Source: Candidatus Binatia bacterium (GTDB lineage Bacteria; Desulfobacterota; Binatia; UBA12015). Taken from it: a stretch of DNA of 64,000 bases. Position numbers and translations under genes: made by a program. The notes beneath the pieces were generated by a model. That model did no database searches, had not been told where the DNA came from, and saw only the letters and a list, made by a program, of their open reading frames with translations. The DNA lies in NCBI GenBank assembly GCA_029243485.1, contig JAQWRY010000062.1, positions 124,001 through 188,000 on the forward strand. The letters are read 5' to 3'. Positions 1-8,003 of the stretch are shown piece by piece; position 1 is the first letter of the stretch, and every line of letters begins with the position of its first letter.

Positions 1-1
1 G

Positions 2-2917
2 TGGGCCGACACCGACGGGGTGCTCGACGACATCAAGACCGAGGTCGACGCGATCGACACCTTCCCCGCCGAAACCGACAACCCGATCATCAAGCGCGCG
101 ACGATGCGCGCCCGCGTGATCAACGTCGCGGTCTACGGCGATGTCGGCGAGCGCACGCTGCGCGAGTACGGCCAGAAGGTCCGCGACGACATCGCAGAGC
201 TACCCGGCATCACGGTCGCGAAGCTTCGCAATACGAGAAACTACGAGATTTCGATCGAGGTCTCCGAGTCGGACCTCGGACGCCACGCGCTGACCTTCGA
301 TGACGTCGTTGGGGCCGTGCAGCGCTCGTCCCTCGACCTCCCTGCCGGCTCGATCAAAACCAGCGCCGGCGAGATCTCCCTGCGGACCAAGGGCCAGGCG
401 TATTCCGCCCGGGACTTCGAGAACATCGTCCTCGTGGCGAGTTCGGACGGCAGTCGCGTCCTCGTCGGCGACGTCGCCCGTGTCATCGACGGCTTCGAAG
501 ACACCGACCGTTGGGCGATCTTCGATGGCCAGCCCTCTGTGATGATCCAGGTGTACCGCGTGGGCGACCAGGGTGCGCTCGATGTCGCCGCACAGGTGAA
601 GAAGTACATCGGCGAGGCTCAGGCGTCCCTTCCTCCGGGCCTCTCCGTCACCACATGGCAGGACGAATCGGTCTACTTGCGCGCCCGACTGAACACGCTG
701 CTCGCCAATGGCCGGCTCGGGTTCTTCCTGATCTTCGGCGTGCTCGCCATGTTCCTGCGACTCCGCCTCGCATTCTGGGTGGGCCTCGGCGTGCCCATCG
801 CGATGCTCGGAACCTTCATCGCCCTGCCCTGGTTCGACGTCTCGATCAACCTACTGTCGTTGTTCGCGTTCCTGGTCGTCCTCGGAATCCTCGTCGACGA
901 TGCGATCGTCGTCGGCGAGAACATCCATACGCATCAAGAAAAGGGTGAAGACCCGGTCGAGTCCGCGATCGAGGGCGCGCAAGAAGTCGCGGTGCCGGTG
1001 ACGTTCGGCGTGCTCACGACCATCGCCGCGTTCTCGCCGCTCCTGATGATCCCTGGCGACATGGGCAAGATGACACGACAGATTCCCATCGTCGTGATCA
1101 CGGCCCTGGTCTTCTCGTTCATCGAATCCAAGATGATTCTTCCCGCCCACCTCGCGCACGCGCGCGCTCGCGGCAACAAGTCGGGCGCGTGGTCGTCCGC
1201 CAAGTGGAAGCGCTTCCAAGCCGGCGTCGTGAACGGCCTCGAACGATTCACCAAGGGACCCTATGCTCGGTTCCTCCAGCTTTCCGTCGACTGGCGGTAC
1301 TCCACGGCAGCCGCCGGGGCGGCCCTCCTCCTCATCACAGCGGGCCTCGTAGGTGGCGGCTGGGTGCGATTCCACTTCATGCCGGCGATCGAGGGCGACA
1401 ACGTCGTCGCTTTCGTCACCCTGCCCCAGGGAACGCCCGCCGACGTGACGGCGAAGGCCATCAAGCAACTCGAAGCAAGCGCCGACGCGGTACGAGCGGA
1501 ACTCGACGGCGCCGAGGTCGTGAAAGAAGGCAGCGTCTTCCACCACACCCTGTCCAGTGTCGGCGAGCAGCCCTACCGGAAGCGACAGGAACGGGAGTCG
1601 AGCGGATCGCTCGCCGGCGGCGCCAACGAACCCCACACGGGAGAGGTCAACATCGAACTCGCCCCGTCGGAAACACGCGGCGCCACCAGCCTGGAGGTCG
1701 CGAACCTCTGGCGAGAAAAGACTGGAGCGATTCCCGATGCGGTCGAGCTCGGCTTCACGTCAGCGATGTTCGACGCGGGAGAGGCTCTGCACGTCGAGCT
1801 TCGCGGCCAGGATGGGGACGGACTTCGCGACGCTGCGGCCGCGGTTCGGCGGCGTCTCGAGCAGTATCCCGGCGTCTACGACGTCACCGACTCCTTCCGA
1901 GGTGGAAAGCAGGAGGTCGCGCTCTCGATCCGCGACTCCGCGGAGGCCCTCGGGCTCTCACTGCAGGATCTTGCGCGGCAGGTTCGTCAGGCCTTCTACG
2001 GCGACGAAGCCCAGCGGATTCAACGAGGCCGCGACGACGTCCGCGTAATGGTTCGTTACCCCCGCGAAAGCCGGCGATCGCTCGGCGACGTCGAGCAGAT
2101 GCGTGTTCGAATGTCGGACGGCACTGCGGTGCCGTTCTCCTCCGTCGGCGACTATGAGCTCGACCGAGGCTACTCCACCATCTACCGCGCCGACCGGCGG
2201 CGCATCGTGTCGGTCACAGCCGACGTCAACCCTAACGTCGCCAGTCCGAACGACATCGCGGCCGACCTGAGCAAGAACGTACTTCCCGCCCTCCTCGCAG
2301 ACTTCGAGGGCATCACCTACGCGATGCAGGGCGAGCAAGCCGAGCAGGCGGAGTTCGGCACCTTCATGCTCCGTGGATTCGGCATCGCGATGCTCGTCAT
2401 CTTCGCACTCCTCGCAATCCCGCTCGGCTCGTACGTGCAGCCCCTCATCATCATGACGGCGATTCCCTTCGGGATGGTCGGTGCGATCTTCGGCCACCTG
2501 ATCATGAACTGGGACCTGAGCATGTTTTCCGTGATCGGCATGGTCGCCGTATCGGGCGTCGTCGTGAACGACAGCCTGGTTCTCGTGGACTACGTGAACC
2601 GCATGCGCGCGAAAGGCCTCACCCCTGTCGAGGCGGTTCAGCAGGCGGGCATGTCGCGCCTCCGCCCGATCATCCTCACCTCGCTCACGACGTTCGCCGG
2701 ACTGAGCCCTCTTCTTGCGGAGCAGAGCGTACAGGCGCAGTTCCTGATCCCGATGGCCATCTCGCTCGCCTTCGGCGTTCTCTTCGCGACCGTCGTAACG
2801 CTCGTACTCGTGCCGACCGCGTACATGATCGTGGAAGACGCAAATCAGTTTCTGGCGGGCCTCCGCGGCGCGAAGGAGGACTCTGCCGGCGGCGAGGACC
2901 CGACTCCCGCGCACTGA
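2..2917 (+). CDS. RND-family efflux transporter, inner-membrane pump (5' truncated by window edge)
   Basis: Proton-driven export of amphiphilic compounds through a tripartite envelope pump; this is the inner-membrane subunit. The frame is open from base 2, so the first ~80-100 residues lie outside the window, and the visible ~971 residues end normally. The TM4 motif LVDDAIVVGENI carries the two adjacent Asp of the proton relay. In TM10, where AcrB has its essential Lys, the sequence reads GVVVNDSLVLVDYVNRM, so the Lys is replaced by Asn-Asp, as in a sizeable branch of RND pumps. Two periplasmic porter halves separate the TM blocks. Periplasmic adaptor and outer-membrane partner genes are not visible and may lie upstream. 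The family is secure; the substrate is unknown. Confidence 0.93.
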   Translation, partial: WADTDGVLDDIKTEVDAIDTFPAETDNPIIKRATMRARVINVAVYGDVGERTLREYGQKVRDDIAELPGITVAKLRNTRNYEISIEVSESDLGRHALTFDDVVGAVQRSSLDLPAGSIKTSAGEISLRTKGQAYSARDFENIVLVASSDGSRVLVGDVARVIDGFEDTDRWAIFDGQPSVMIQVYRVGDQGALDVAAQVKKYIGEAQASLPPGLSVTTWQDESVYLRARLNTLLANGRLGFFLIFGVLAMFLRLRLAFWVGLGVPIAMLGTFIALPWFDVSINLLSLFAFLVVLGILVDDAIVVGENIHTHQEKGEDPVESAIEGAQEVAVPVTFGVLTTIAAFSPLLMIPGDMGKMTRQIPIVVITALVFSFIESKMILPAHLAHARARGNKSGAWSSAKWKRFQAGVVNGLERFTKGPYARFLQLSVDWRYSTAAAGAALLLITAGLVGGGWVRFHFMPAIEGDNVVAFVTLPQGTPADVTAKAIKQLEASADAVRAELDGAEVVKEGSVFHHTLSSVGEQPYRKRQERESSGSLAGGANEPHTGEVNIELAPSETRGATSLEVANLWREKTGAIPDAVELGFTSAMFDAGEALHVELRGQDGDGLRDAAAAVRRRLEQYPGVYDVTDSFRGGKQEVALSIRDSAEALGLSLQDLARQVRQAFYGDEAQRIQRGRDDVRVMVRYPRESRRSLGDVEQMRVRMSDGTAVPFSSVGDYELDRGYSTIYRADRRRIVSVTADVNPNVASPNDIAADLSKNVLPALLADFEGITYAMQGEQAEQAEFGTFMLRGFGIAMLVIFALLAIPLGSYVQPLIIMTAIPFGMVGAIFGHLIMNWDLSMFSVIGMVAVSGVVVNDSLVLVDYVNRMRAKGLTPVEAVQQAGMSRLRPIILTSLTTFAGLSPLLAEQSVQAQFLIPMAISLAFGVLFATVVTLVLVPTAYMIVEDANQFLAGLRGAKEDSAGGEDPTPAH

Positions 2918-2977
2918 GGGTTTCTAAGGCGTTGAACATCGGTTGATGTAAACGGGGCAGCCTGCGAAACGAAGCAC

Positions 2978-3697
2978 ATGTCACAGCGCATAAACGACCT
3001 CGGACAGCCGATCGGCATTCCGGTTTCGAACTGGACCCGACGCCCCCTCCCGTCCAAACAAGCACTCGAGGGCCGGCTCTGTCGGCTTGAGGTACTTCGG
3101 GCCGACGAACACGCCGCGCGCCTGCACGAGCAGAACCTCGCCGACATCGAGGCTCGAGGCTGGACGTACCTCCCTTACGGCCCGTTCGCGTCGCTGGCCG
3201 ACTACACCAAGTTCCTGCAGTTAGCCGAGTCCCAAGAAGACCCGATCTTCTACGCGATCATCGATCGGGCCTCCGGCGAACCCGTCGGCGTGGCAAGCTA
3301 CCTCCGAATCGACCCGGCGATGGGTTCGATCGAAGTCGGACACCTCCGGTACACCCCGGCGCTGCAGCAGACACCCGCCTCCACCGAGGCGATGTACCTG
3401 ATGATGCGCCACGTCTTCGACGATCTCGGCTACCGCCGATACGAGTGGAAGTGCGATAGCCTGAACGCCCCCTCCGTCGCCGCCGCGCGCCGGCTCGGAT
3501 TCCAGTTCGAGGGAACGTTCCGGCAGGCCGCCGTCACGAAGGGCCGCAACCGTGATACCTCCTGGCTATCGATCGTCGACAGCGAATGGCCCGGCATCCG
3601 AGACGCCCTCGAGGGCTGGCTCGCACCGACGAACTTCGACGAGTCGGGCGGGCAGAGACGACCCCTGGCCGAGCTGATGCCGGGCTCACCGTCGTAA
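2978..3697 (+). CDS. GNAT N-acetyltransferase, RimJ/RimL-like
   Basis: A 239-residue protein of the acetyltransferase_3 type, which moves an acetyl group from acetyl-CoA to an amine (ribosomal N-terminus, amino acid or small molecule). Seen: the beta-strand FYAIIDRASGEPVGVASYLRI, the following IEVGHLRY strand, and the acceptor-side segment KCDSLNAPSVAAARRLGFQFEGTFRQA, in which the Asn and the ARRLGF stretch are typical of RimJ/RimL relatives. The length is somewhat above the usual 170-200 because of an N-terminal ~50-residue extension. It starts 60 nt after the RND gene on the same strand, with only a weak ribosome-binding site. The substrate cannot be assigned. Confidence 0.85.
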   Translation: MSQRINDLGQPIGIPVSNWTRRPLPSKQALEGRLCRLEVLRADEHAARLHEQNLADIEARGWTYLPYGPFASLADYTKFLQLAESQEDPIFYAIIDRASGEPVGVASYLRIDPAMGSIEVGHLRYTPALQQTPASTEAMYLMMRHVFDDLGYRRYEWKCDSLNAPSVAAARRLGFQFEGTFRQAAVTKGRNRDTSWLSIVDSEWPGIRDALEGWLAPTNFDESGGQRRPLAELMPGSPS

Positions 3698-3732
3698 CAG
3701 CCGGCCCAGTCGCACGAGACCGCCAGGGCCGA

Positions 3733-4200
3733 TCAGGACCAGAGCACGAACCCGCTCCAATCGTACTGTCGAGCGAACGCGACCAACACGAGCGCATTGG
3801 CCGCAACGACCCCTGCGACCAGGAAAATCCAGGGAACGGGACTCCCTCGGCCGTTCAAAGAACGGAGCGGAGGCAGGATTGCGATGGCGAGCGCGGGGAA
3901 CCCGGAAAGAAAGTACCTGCCGTGAACACCGGCTGCCCAGTCGTGCTCCGCCGGTGTCCAAGTCGCGAGGGCTGCGATCACAGCCGCGAGAAAAACGGAG
4001 ACGAACACAACCGCACCAACGACTCGTTGCATCGGCGTCGGCCTCCACCGCCGACCGTCCAACGCCACAGCAAGCAGGAGCATGCGTGGCGCGTAGACCA
4101 GCTTCACGACCCCGAGGCCACCAGTTGCCCCCAGAAGGAGAACCACAACAGCTGCGCACCCGCGGGGATCGGCCCCTGTTCATCACGTCCCCACAAGAGC
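3733..4200 (-). pseudogene. C-terminal remnant of a polytopic membrane protein (DUF2142-like), frameshifted
   Basis: The minus strand encodes about 150 residues with three or four hydrophobic segments and the sequence HGRYFLSGFPALAIAILPP, which resembles the conserved C-terminal (Q/H)GRYFLP block of DUF2142 membrane proteins. The upstream part SFWGQL sits in a different frame from the continuation GGLGVVKLVYAPRMLL, so a frameshift lies near 4125-4135. Nothing upstream of about 4200 continues the gene; a dispersed repeat occupies that DNA. A full DUF2142 protein has 400 or more residues, so most of it is missing. I read it as a decayed gene. The exact family is moderately certain. Confidence 0.5.
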
Positions 4201-4245
4201 GGCAATCGCGGTGCCTGCTGCCGGTGGACACCCCGCCGCCGCCGC

Positions 4246-4497
4246 CCTTCGACTCCGAGACTTGGGCTGCCCTGCACGATCGGGGCGCGGGATCCAAGAC
4301 CGGAACTGGGGAACACCGCCCCGACAAGGAGGCGATGCGGACGCCCAAGGCCCCGGAAGATGGACCGTAGGGCGCGGGAATCAGCAAAAAGCTCCCGTCC
4401 CTGCCTGCAGACCAACAAGACCCACCGAAGCCCCCCCAACGAGGCGCGACTAGAGTGACGATTAAACAAACCGCCGAGACTAACCAACGTCCCTACT
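4246..4497 (-). repeat. Dispersed intergenic repeat, copy A (GGGACGTT-type)
   Basis: Non-coding stretch that shares several blocks in the same order with 41021-41178: cgactccgag, then tgggctg, tgcacgatcggggcg, aatcag..aagctcccg, gag.g.cgattaaa and aacgtcccta at the end. Copy A has about 70 extra bases in the middle. Read on the minus strand it begins TAGGGACGTTGGTTAGTC. The same 16-base end motif recurs at 28533-28548, 28599-28614 (inverted), 28632-28647 (inverted) and 41160-41175. Confidence 0.7.
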
Positions 4498-4570
4498 GAT
4501 TTCGCCCGGCCTGCCTGGAGTTTCTGCCCTTCCCTGGGCCCGGATGCCGCGCTATGCAAAAGGGGTAGAA

Positions 4571-4611
4571 GGCCACCTTTAGATGGTGGCCATAAACCGA
4601 GAGCTTCGGTT
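4571..4611. promoter_or_regulatory. Two tandem hairpins in the pckG upstream region
   Basis: A perfect 7-bp inverted repeat, ggccacc (4571-4577) with ggtggcc (4585-4591), is followed directly by a 6-bp one, aaccga (4595-4600) with tcggtt (4606-4611). A TATATT hexamer (4611-4616) that could serve as a -10 element sits at the end of the second. They could be an operator, a 5' UTR structure, or a terminator for upstream DNA; the sequence does not decide. No convincing -35 was found. Confidence 0.4.
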
Positions 4612-4677
4612 ATATTGCGTCCTTCCCGCAAGCGACCGAGATTGCACAAACTACCCGATCAGCAAAGGAAACCAGCG

Positions 4678-6429
4678 ATGAGCAACGCCCGGAACGCCCA
4701 CGTCGAGAAGTGGGTCAACGAAGTCGCGGAAAAGACCCAGCCTGACAACATCGAGTGGTGCGACGGCTCCGAAGAGGAGCGTGAGCGCCTCACTCAGCTC
4801 GCCGTGGACCAGGGCATCCTCACTCCGCTGAACCAGGAGAAGCGGCCCGGCTGCTACATTCATCGCTCCGACCCCAAGGACGTCGCGCGCGTCGAGCACC
4901 TCACGTTCATCTGCTCGCGCGAAGAGAAGGACGCCGGCCCCACCAACAACTGGATGGCGCCGAAGGACGCGTACGACAAGCTCGGCAAACTCTTCGGCGG
5001 CTCCATGAAGGGCCGCACGATGTACGTCGTGCCGTACGCCATGGGACCCCTCGGCTCGCCGATGACGAAGATCGGCGTCGAGATCACCGACAGCGTTTAC
5101 GTCGTCCTCAACATGCGCATCATGACTCGCATGGGCAGCGGCGCGCTCGACATGCTCGGCGACTCCAACGACTTCAACCGCGGCCTTCACTCCACGCTCG
5201 ACCTCGACCCGGAGAAGCGGTTCATCTGCCACTTCCCCGAGGACAACACGATCTGGTCGTGCGGCAGTGGCTACGGCGGCAACGTGCTGCTCGGCAAGAA
5301 GTGCCTCGCGCTTCGCATCGGCTCCTTCCTCGGCAAGACCGAGGGTTGGTTCGCAGAGCACATGCTGATCCTCGGCGTCGAGAGCCCGGAAGGCGAGAAG
5401 ACGTTCGTCGCTGCCGCGTTCCCGAGCGCCTGCGGCAAGACGAACTTCGCAATGATGGTCCCGCCCGAGCAGTACAAGGGCTGGAAGATCACGACCGTCG
5501 GTGACGACATTGCGTGGATGCGCGTCGGCGACGACGGCCGCCTCTGGGCAATCAACCCCGAGAACGGCTACTTCGGTGTCGCGCCGGGAACGTCGAACAA
5601 GTCGAACCCGAACGCACTGAAGTCCGTCGCGAAGAACACGCTGTTCACCAACGTCGCCACCACGCCCGACGGCGACATCTGGTGGGAAGGCATGGACGGC
5701 GAAACGCCCGAAGAGCTCACCGACTGGCGCGGCAACCCCTGGAAGAAGGGCTCCAAGGAAAAGGCAGCCCACCCGAACAGCCGGTTCACCGCCCCGATGG
5801 AGAACAACCCGGTCCTCGATTCGGCCGCCAATGAGCCTGCCGGCGTGCCGATCTCCGCCATCATCTTCGGTGGGCGTCGCAGCACGACCGTGCCCCTCGT
5901 TCTCGAGAGCTTCAACTGGGCACACGGCGTCTACCTCGGCGCGACGATGGGCTCCGAGACGACCGCGGCCGCAACCGGCGCCGTCGGCGTCGTCCGGCGT
6001 GACCCGATGGCCATGCTGCCCTTCTGTGGCTACAACATGGGCGATTACCTCGGCCATTGGCTGAACATGCAGAAGAACATCGGCAAGCCGCCGCGCATCT
6101 TCCAGGTGAACTGGTTCCGCCAGGACGCCGACGGCAAGTTCATCTGGCCAGGCTTCGGCGAGAACATGCGTGTTCTCAAGTGGATCATCGATCGCGCCGC
6201 CGGTCGTGTCGCCGCTCGCGAGACCCCGCTCGGTTGGGTCCCCGACGAGGGACAGATCGATGTCAGCGGTCTCGATCTCTCGGCCGAGGCCATGAAGGAT
6301 CTCACCGAGGTCGACCCGGCCGCATGGAAGGCCGAGTTCGAGCTTCAGAGCGATCTCTTCGACAAGGTCGCGGGCTCGATGCCCGAAGCGCTGAAGCTGC
6401 AGCGCGAACTCTTCCTGTCCCGCCTGTAG
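4678..6429 (+). CDS. pckG: Phosphoenolpyruvate carboxykinase (GTP)
   Basis: Interconverts oxaloacetate + GTP and phosphoenolpyruvate + GDP + CO2, the entry step of gluconeogenesis in the cytosol. The start at 4678 follows the Shine-Dalgarno-like aaaggaa and gives 583 residues, close to the family's ~600; an upstream in-frame ATG at 4615 adds 21 residues that look non-coding. Diagnostic parts are the P-loop with catalytic Cys ([13 protein letters not shown]), the second kinase motif VGDDIAWMR, the substrate loop around [10 protein letters not shown], and the C-terminal block [15 protein letters not shown]. It stands alone between a decayed region and a convergent gene, and ends at a shared terminator. 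Confidence 0.97.
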   Translation: MSNARNAHVEKWVNEVAEKTQPDNIEWCDGSEEERERLTQLAVDQGILTPLNQEKRPGCYIHRSDPKDVARVEHLTFICSREEKDAGPTNNWMAPKDAYDKLGKLFGGSMKGRTMYVVPYAMGPLGSPMTKIGVEITDSVYVVLNMRIMTRMGSGALDMLGDSNDFNRGLHSTLDLDPEKRFICHFPEDNTIWSCGSGYGGNVLLGKKCLALRIGSFLGKTEGWFAEHMLILGVESPEGEKTFVAAAFPSACGKTNFAMMVPPEQYKGWKITTVGDDIAWMRVGDDGRLWAINPENGYFGVAPGTSNKSNPNALKSVAKNTLFTNVATTPDGDIWWEGMDGETPEELTDWRGNPWKKGSKEKAAHPNSRFTAPMENNPVLDSAANEPAGVPISAIIFGGRRSTTVPLVLESFNWAHGVYLGATMGSETTAAATGAVGVVRRDPMAMLPFCGYNMGDYLGHWLNMQKNIGKPPRIFQVNWFRQDADGKFIWPGFGENMRVLKWIIDRAAGRVAARETPLGWVPDEGQIDVSGLDLSAEAMKDLTEVDPAAWKAEFELQSDLFDKVAGSMPEALKLQRELFLSRL

Positions 6430-6441
6430 AACCGGATTCGA

Positions 6442-6473
6442 GGAGAGATGCGCGGGCCTCCGCGCGTCTCTCC
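6442..6473. terminator. Bidirectional terminator between pckG and the Omp85-like gene
   Basis: A 14-bp stem (6442-6455 with 6460-6473, one G-T pair) closes a 4-nt loop in the 57-bp gap between two convergent genes. It is followed on the plus strand by a pyrimidine-rich tctccgcttccctt. Placement between convergent stops and stem length support termination for both sides, although the U-tracts are imperfect. Confidence 0.7.
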
Positions 6474-6486
6474 TCTCCGCTTCCCT

Positions 6487-7872
6487 TCAGAAGGTCTGGC
6501 CGAAGGCCAGATAGACCAGCGCAGTTTCCTCTTCGCTGAAACCCACGTCGATCCGCGCGACCAGCGCCTCGGACAAACTGATCCGTACGCCACCGCCGTA
6601 GTCCCATCGGTAGCGATTCACTTCCGCCCGCGCGGACTCGCCCTCTTCTTCCCGAATCGCCTGGTCGCTGATGAACACCCGGCCGGTATCGCCGAAGGCA
6701 ACGCCACCGATACGCACGCGCCAGAGGTTGAAGAAGTCGAAGTCGGCGATTGGAAAGCGGACCTCGGTATTCACCACGACGCGCCCCGTCCCGTAGAAGC
6801 GGTGCGGGAAGAAGCCTCGTAGCGTATCGTCCCCGCCGAGCTCGGCCATCTCCCAGTAGGGCACCGCCTGATCCGGGCCAAGGATCTGCTCCCCGTTCGC
6901 CCGCGCAGCAAGCGTGAGGTTGTCGTCGAAGAAGGAGTAGACGAAGCCCAGGTCCCCGATGAACTGCGTGTACTCGAAGTCGCTCCCGAGGTCGCGATTC
7001 GTGTGGAGGGCCTTCAGGATGAGTCGCCAGCCCTCGGTGGGGTTGAAGATGTCGTCGCGCGAGGTCCAGACGAGCGAAAGCGCGAGAGGACTCACGTCGC
7101 CCCCCTCGATCCCAGTGAGGGCGGGGAACTCGTCGGTCGTGAACGGGAGGTCGTCGAGCCCATTGCCGTCGCTGATGTTCACGCGACGCCAGCCGCTCTC
7201 CACGTTGAGGGAGAGCCGTTGTATCGGGCGCCACGAGAACGTCAGACCGGCTCGGATGTCCTCGATCCCATTGACCGATGCAGGCTCGGGACCCTGATCA
7301 TTGTTGCCGAGGCCCCAGAAGCGACGCTGTGGATCCTTCTCGTACGCGCCGCGAAACAGGATCAGCAGCTGATCGTCGAGCAGCGGCGGCGTCGCGACCG
7401 TGAGCCGCACCACGTTCTGTTCGTTCTGCGAATAGAAGCCCTCGATGTCGAAGGTCGTGCGGTTGCCGAGGAGATTGCGGTCGACGAACTTGACGCCACC
7501 GAGAATCCCGGTCGCCGGACCGAAGCCGACCTGCGGCAGGAGCGCCCAACTCCGGGTCCCGAGCAGGTCAATCCCGTCGTCGGCCTCGGCGGACGCGGCC
7601 GGCGCCCCATCCGGCACCCCGTCCGGCGCCCCATCCTGCGCCCCGTCCGGCGGCGGCTCGGGCGTCCCGTCCGGCCTCGGGTCCACTGGCAATCTGTCTT
7701 GCGGCAAGAGCTGCGCGATCGCCTGCTCGACTTCCAGGCGCTCGATGGCGGCCGCAGAAGAGAACAGCACCGGGACGAGGAGTGCCGCCGCAAGGGTGTT
7801 GCGACGCCAACCAACCCCGCTCCGTTCACAGGATCTCCCCATCTCGCTCGAGCGAACTCCCACTCTGTTCAT
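6487..7872 (-). CDS. Outer-membrane beta-barrel protein, Omp85/BamA (surface antigen D15) family, no POTRA domains
   Basis: 461 residues. An N-terminal hydrophobic signal (NTLAAALLVPVLFSSAAA) leads to a mature start near residue 42, then a Pro/Asp/Gly linker of degenerate PDGAPDGV-type repeats (7600-7680), then a barrel of about 350 residues with alternating strands and the C-terminal aromatic end YLAFGQTF. GTGRVVVNTEVRFPI and NPTEGWRLI are typical of the D15 barrel. No POTRA repeats are visible, so this is not BamA itself. It is closer to barrel-only members such as those attached to patatin-type phospholipases or short TamA-like proteins. Likely role: outer-membrane channel or translocator; cargo unknown. 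Confidence 0.8.
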   Translation of the reverse strand: MNRVGVRSSEMGRSCERSGVGWRRNTLAAALLVPVLFSSAAAIERLEVEQAIAQLLPQDRLPVDPRPDGTPEPPPDGAQDGAPDGVPDGAPAASAEADDGIDLLGTRSWALLPQVGFGPATGILGGVKFVDRNLLGNRTTFDIEGFYSQNEQNVVRLTVATPPLLDDQLLILFRGAYEKDPQRRFWGLGNNDQGPEPASVNGIEDIRAGLTFSWRPIQRLSLNVESGWRRVNISDGNGLDDLPFTTDEFPALTGIEGGDVSPLALSLVWTSRDDIFNPTEGWRLILKALHTNRDLGSDFEYTQFIGDLGFVYSFFDDNLTLAARANGEQILGPDQAVPYWEMAELGGDDTLRGFFPHRFYGTGRVVVNTEVRFPIADFDFFNLWRVRIGGVAFGDTGRVFISDQAIREEEGESARAEVNRYRWDYGGGVRISLSEALVARIDVGFSEEETALVYLAFGQTF

Positions 7873-7930
7873 CGACGTCGCAGCGCCGGATCCTTACACC
7901 GCCGGGCCGCGCAGGACCCGAAAGCGACGA

Positions 7931-7959
7931 AGGCCCCGATGTCCATGACATCGGGGCCT
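7931..7959 (-). terminator. Hairpin terminator downstream of the aldehyde oxidoreductase gene
   Basis: Perfect 13-bp stem (aggccccgatgtc 7931-7943, gacatcggggcct 7947-7959) with a 3-nt loop, in the 131-bp gap between the stop of the oxidoreductase gene and the start of the barrel gene, both minus strand. The minus-strand tail is ttcgtcgcttt, so the U-run is broken. Confidence 0.65.
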
Positions 7960-8003
7960 CCGTTCAACCCGACCCGAGTCGGGGAAGCAACCAATTGCGG
8001 GGC

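Noticed and set aside
4104-4649. A 181-residue minus-strand frame over the repeat and pckG upstream region
   Set aside because: Only a short inner part (SFWGQL) belongs to the decayed membrane-protein gene; the rest runs through repeat DNA and the pckG leader.
4651-6057. A 468-residue open frame antisense to pckG
   Set aside because: Composition of a shadow frame (Ala/Val/Arg/His), no domain, and the sense frame is an unmistakable enzyme.
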